Shown: positions 62,193 to 64,000 of the stretch, one piece after another
Layout: each line of letters opens with the position of its first letter
How positions within the stretch are numbered: the stretch's first letter is position 1
From: Elusimicrobiota bacterium
GTDB taxonomy: Bacteria > Elusimicrobiota > Elusimicrobia > UBA1565 > UBA9628
Length of the DNA stretch: 64,000 nt
NCBI GenBank assembly: GCA_003452935.1
Contig: DMMY01000027.1
Coordinates: 62,001 to 126,000, forward strand
Reading direction: 5' to 3'
Translations under genes and position numbers: made by a program
Notes under the pieces: model-generated
What the model saw: the letters and a program-made list of their open reading frames with translations, nothing else
Told to the model about the DNA's origin: nothing
Database searches by the model: none

Positions 62193-62319
62193 TAACGCCT
62201 CCTTTCTCCCTCCCGTAGCGACGACCGCATAGGTCAATTGTCCGCCGCCCGTGGGCCCATAGGCCCAAGACATCTTGGCAATCCGGGGCTACTCTAAAGC
62301 AATAGAAATTGGAGGCCCC

Positions 62320-62835
62320 ATGATAAAATTCGCTCTGACGTCGATGGTTCTGATGCTCGCAACCACTGCCCGCGCATCCATTCCCTCATACGACTGGCGA
62401 AATACCCCCGCGCCGCAAGGCTGGTCTGAGGTTATCGCCAATCTCCAAAATTACGGCGTCTTCACTCCCGAGAACGAACCGCTCCCGGCGACCATAGCGC
62501 TTGCGGACATAACCGGGCCCCAGGACGCGTCCCATCACAGGGACTATGTCAATATATGGGGGACAGAAAATGGACCGAACAAATTCAAGGGTGATTATCT
62601 GACCGTCATTTCAGAGGATTGGCGCATCGAGAATGGCAAATGGATCGTCAATCAATGGCTCTTCAGGGTATCGACCGAAGGTCAATTGCTGGCTGCTGCC
62701 AAGGGCTCCGTAGTCGAAACCCTCGAGTACCAAGTCCTCGAATCCAAGCAAGAGGTCGTCTCCGTCAATGATCCGGCCGTCTTGACGCAATTCACCAAAC
62801 TTATCGCCAAATGGCGCGCGTTCAAGCCAAAATAA
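62320..62835 (+). CDS. Small secreted protein, tandem paralogue 2
   Basis: 171 residues from the ATG at 62320, supported by GGAGG 5 nt upstream. Signal peptide MIKFALTSMVLMLATTARA, then APQGWSEVIANLQNYGVF, PATIALADITG, HHRDYVNIWG, VISEDWRIENGKWIVNQWLF and IAKWRAFKPK, matching paralogue 1. The upstream block CAATTGTCC-15 nt-ATAGGCCCA is conserved between the two genes with the same spacing. Function unknown. Confidence 0.65.
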   Translation: MIKFALTSMVLMLATTARASIPSYDWRNTPAPQGWSEVIANLQNYGVFTPENEPLPATIALADITGPQDASHHRDYVNIWGTENGPNKFKGDYLTVISEDWRIENGKWIVNQWLFRVSTEGQLLAAAKGSVVETLEYQVLESKQEVVSVNDPAVLTQFTKLIAKWRAFKPK

Positions 62836-62840
62836 GCAAC

Positions 62841-62926
62841 GGTGCCGGAGATCACCTTTTTCGCATTGTTGGCAATATTTATGGCGCTCGTTTTCTAAAA
62901 CAGCCAATAACATGATCTCCGGCACC
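62841..62926. repeat. Palindromic element, family B, copy 2 (internally shortened)
   Basis: Same ends as copies 1 and 3 (GGTGCCGGAGATCA / TGATCTCCGGCACC) but about 10 bp shorter in the centre. It begins 5 bp after the stop of the upstream gene. Confidence 0.85.
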
Positions 62927-62942
62927 GCCTATGCGGTCCCCT

Positions 62943-62970
62943 TGACTGGAATCGGAGCCGGGGTTATACT
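62943..62970 (+). promoter_or_regulatory. Leaderless promoter copied from the small-RNA locus
   Basis: TTGACT, 17 bp, TATACT; the ATG at 62977 is 6 nt after the -10 box, so the mRNA would begin at the start codon. It matches the promoter at 62082-62110 at most positions. Confidence 0.6.
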
Positions 62971-62976
62971 TCTTTT

Positions 62977-63606
62977 ATGAAGAAACTGCTTGGTGTCGCA
63001 GCGTTTGCAGCCGCCATGATTCTCGGCGCACGATTGATGTATGACAGCCGTCGGCCATCCATCGTCCCGTCGCCCGCCGACCGACTGTCCTTGCGCGATT
63101 CATTCTCTGAGGGACGTCCCTACACCGGCTATCCCGAAGATGGCGTTCGGTCTCCAACAGGACCCAATGGCTTTTCATTCGGCGTTTTTTACGTTTATGA
63201 AAGCGCCAGAAATGGCCATAAAGGTTTCTACGCATCCTCTGGTGACAAAACCTATTTCTACAAATTCCCCAAGTTGGCCGCCGAAGTACATAGCATGGGC
63301 CCCACAAGCCCGCTTTACAGCCACAACTTCTTCCAAATCCCCTTCCCCGACGGAAAAAAACTATGGATCACCTATTCGCTTGAACAGGGGGAACGAATGG
63401 GAAGTGTCGCATATGGGGAACTCCCTGATCCCGGCATAAAATATATAAAGCTGACCCCGCAAAAAGTTGACCATGCCGAAGCCAGCGCCCAACACTCGTC
63501 CATTTCAGACCCCCTAAAAGCTGCGGCTGCCTCGAAACTGTCAAAGAAAAAGATGCGATCCACAAAAATTGAAGACCTAAAAACCACTAAAACAGCATTG
63601 CCTTAG
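62977..63606 (+). CDS. Small secreted or anchored protein of unknown function
   Basis: 209 residues. N-terminal hydrophobic segment (LLGVAAFAAAMILGARLM) with a weak signal-peptide shape, an aromatic-rich middle (FGVFYVYESARNGHKGFYAS), and a Lys-rich C-terminus. No family recognised. Lower GC than the main part of the window. A strong terminator follows at once. Its promoter appears to be a copy of that of the small RNA at 62.1 kb. Confidence 0.6.
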   Translation: MKKLLGVAAFAAAMILGARLMYDSRRPSIVPSPADRLSLRDSFSEGRPYTGYPEDGVRSPTGPNGFSFGVFYVYESARNGHKGFYASSGDKTYFYKFPKLAAEVHSMGPTSPLYSHNFFQIPFPDGKKLWITYSLEQGERMGSVAYGELPDPGIKYIKLTPQKVDHAEASAQHSSISDPLKAAAASKLSKKKMRSTKIEDLKTTKTALP

Positions 63607-63621
63607 GCCAATGCTGTTTTT
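63590..63621 (+). terminator. Intrinsic terminator
   Basis: AACAGCATTG pairs with CAATGCTGTT and is followed by TTTT; the stop codon of the upstream gene lies in the loop. Confidence 0.8.
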
Positions 63622-63680
63622 CCCTTGACGGGGCACATTTCAAACCGCAAGACCGTGCCGAAAATTCCTTTTTTTGCAAC

Positions 63681-63777
63681 GGTGCCGGAGATCACCTTTT
63701 TCGCATTGTTGGCAATATTTATGGCGCTCGTTTTCTAAAATAATGCCCATACTGCCAATAACATGATCTCCGGCGCC
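63681..63777. repeat. Palindromic element, family B, copy 3
   Basis: 97 bp, almost identical to copy 2 apart from the longer centre; preceded by the same GCAAC. It lies between the terminator and the catalase promoter region. Confidence 0.85.
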
Positions 63778-63841
63778 ATTTTGACGCCGGTTTGACTTCT
63801 CTCGCCTAGAATCTAGCCTGGAGAACAACCCAGGAGATCCT

Positions 63842-64000
63842 ATGGACAAGAAAAAACTGACGACCGCGGCCGGCGCTGTCATTGACGACGACCAGAATAC
63901 GTTGACCGCGGGGCCGCATGGCCCCGCCCTCATGCAGGACGCGCAGCTGCTCGAGAAGCTCTCTCATTTCAACCGCGAGCGCATCCCGGAACGCGTGGTG
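63842..64000 (+). CDS. katA: Catalase, N-terminal part (cut by window edge)
   Basis: 53 codons to the window end. MDKKKLTTAAGAVIDDDQNTLTAGPHGPALMQDAQLLEKLSHFNRERIPERVV carries the conserved start of small-subunit haem catalases (LTTAAG, LTAGP-GP-LMQD, LLEKL-HF-RERIPER). AGGAG precedes the ATG by 6 nt. It breaks down hydrogen peroxide in the cytoplasm. An imperfect palindrome CTAGA-A-TCTAG lies about 30 nt upstream and might be an operator. Confidence 0.93.
   Translation, partial: MDKKKLTTAAGAVIDDDQNTLTAGPHGPALMQDAQLLEKLSHFNRERIPERVV

Noticed and set aside
63781..63812. Catalase promoter TTGACG / TAGAAT
   Set aside because: The spacing is 20 bp, too long for a confident promoter call; the nearer TTGACT is too close.

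Overview
The window is a 64 kb piece of a GC-rich bacterial chromosome. It carries about fifteen radical SAM (rSAM) enzymes, four U32-family proteins and many genes that overlap by 4 nt (ATGA). No rRNA or tRNA gene was seen. A secreted protein carrying the STYYP-PSGVY type of N-terminus, the richness in rSAM enzymes and the leaderless promoters suggest an uncultured lineage such as Elusimicrobiota. That assignment is inference from memory of such genomes, not proof.

Layout. (1) 1-2.9 kb: the end of a hybrid histidine kinase, a frameshifted response regulator and an S9 prolyl-oligopeptidase. (2) 3.0-20.9 kb: a large, previously unfamiliar version of the His-Xaa-Ser (Hxs) peptide-maturation system. 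Two mirror-image cassettes, each hxsD-hxsB-hxsD, face away from a control region at 16.65-17.64 kb. The left cassette runs without a visible stop into a 13.6 kb operon: a Cys-rich secreted protein, an HxsA-type peptide ending in eleven His-Xaa-Ser triplets, three rSAM enzymes, an A24 prepilin-peptidase-like protein, an SGNH/TPR protein, a membrane glycosyltransferase/TPR protein, a fourth rSAM enzyme and a SufS-like aminotransferase. The right cassette ends in an rSAM/SPASM enzyme. (3) 20.9-21.8 kb: a 350 bp direct repeat that duplicates the 3' end of an AMP-ligase gene. (4) 21.6-41.5 kb: a glycan and small-molecule modification region with an AMP-ligase, a FemAB-like transferase, two modules of rSAM plus B12-type rSAM, an epimerase, two polysaccharide deacetylases, a glycosyltransferase, two tandem GT-C/TPR genes, a flavoprotein and membrane proteins.

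(5) 41.5-48.9 kb: two rSAM genes converge on an operon of DegT aminotransferase, rSAM/SPASM and a duplicated pair of U32 proteins. (6) 48.9-51 kb: a candidate small RNA and a secreted protein. (7) 51-60.6 kb: an ABC-2 exporter, an ECF sigma / anti-sigma / Spy-like trio, a TolC-HlyD-MacB efflux operon and a GIDE-domain protein. (8) 60.6-64 kb: small secreted proteins, a second copy of the small RNA, three copies of one palindromic element and the start of a catalase gene.

Most likely theme: the left half makes and modifies a ribosomally made His-Xaa-Ser peptide, or several cell-surface peptides or glycans, with D-B-D maturase cassettes at its core. The repeated duplication of modules (Hxs cassettes, rSAM/B12-rSAM pairs, U32 pairs, GT-C/TPR genes, small secreted proteins) and the two families of ~95 bp palindromic elements show a locus that grows by local duplication.
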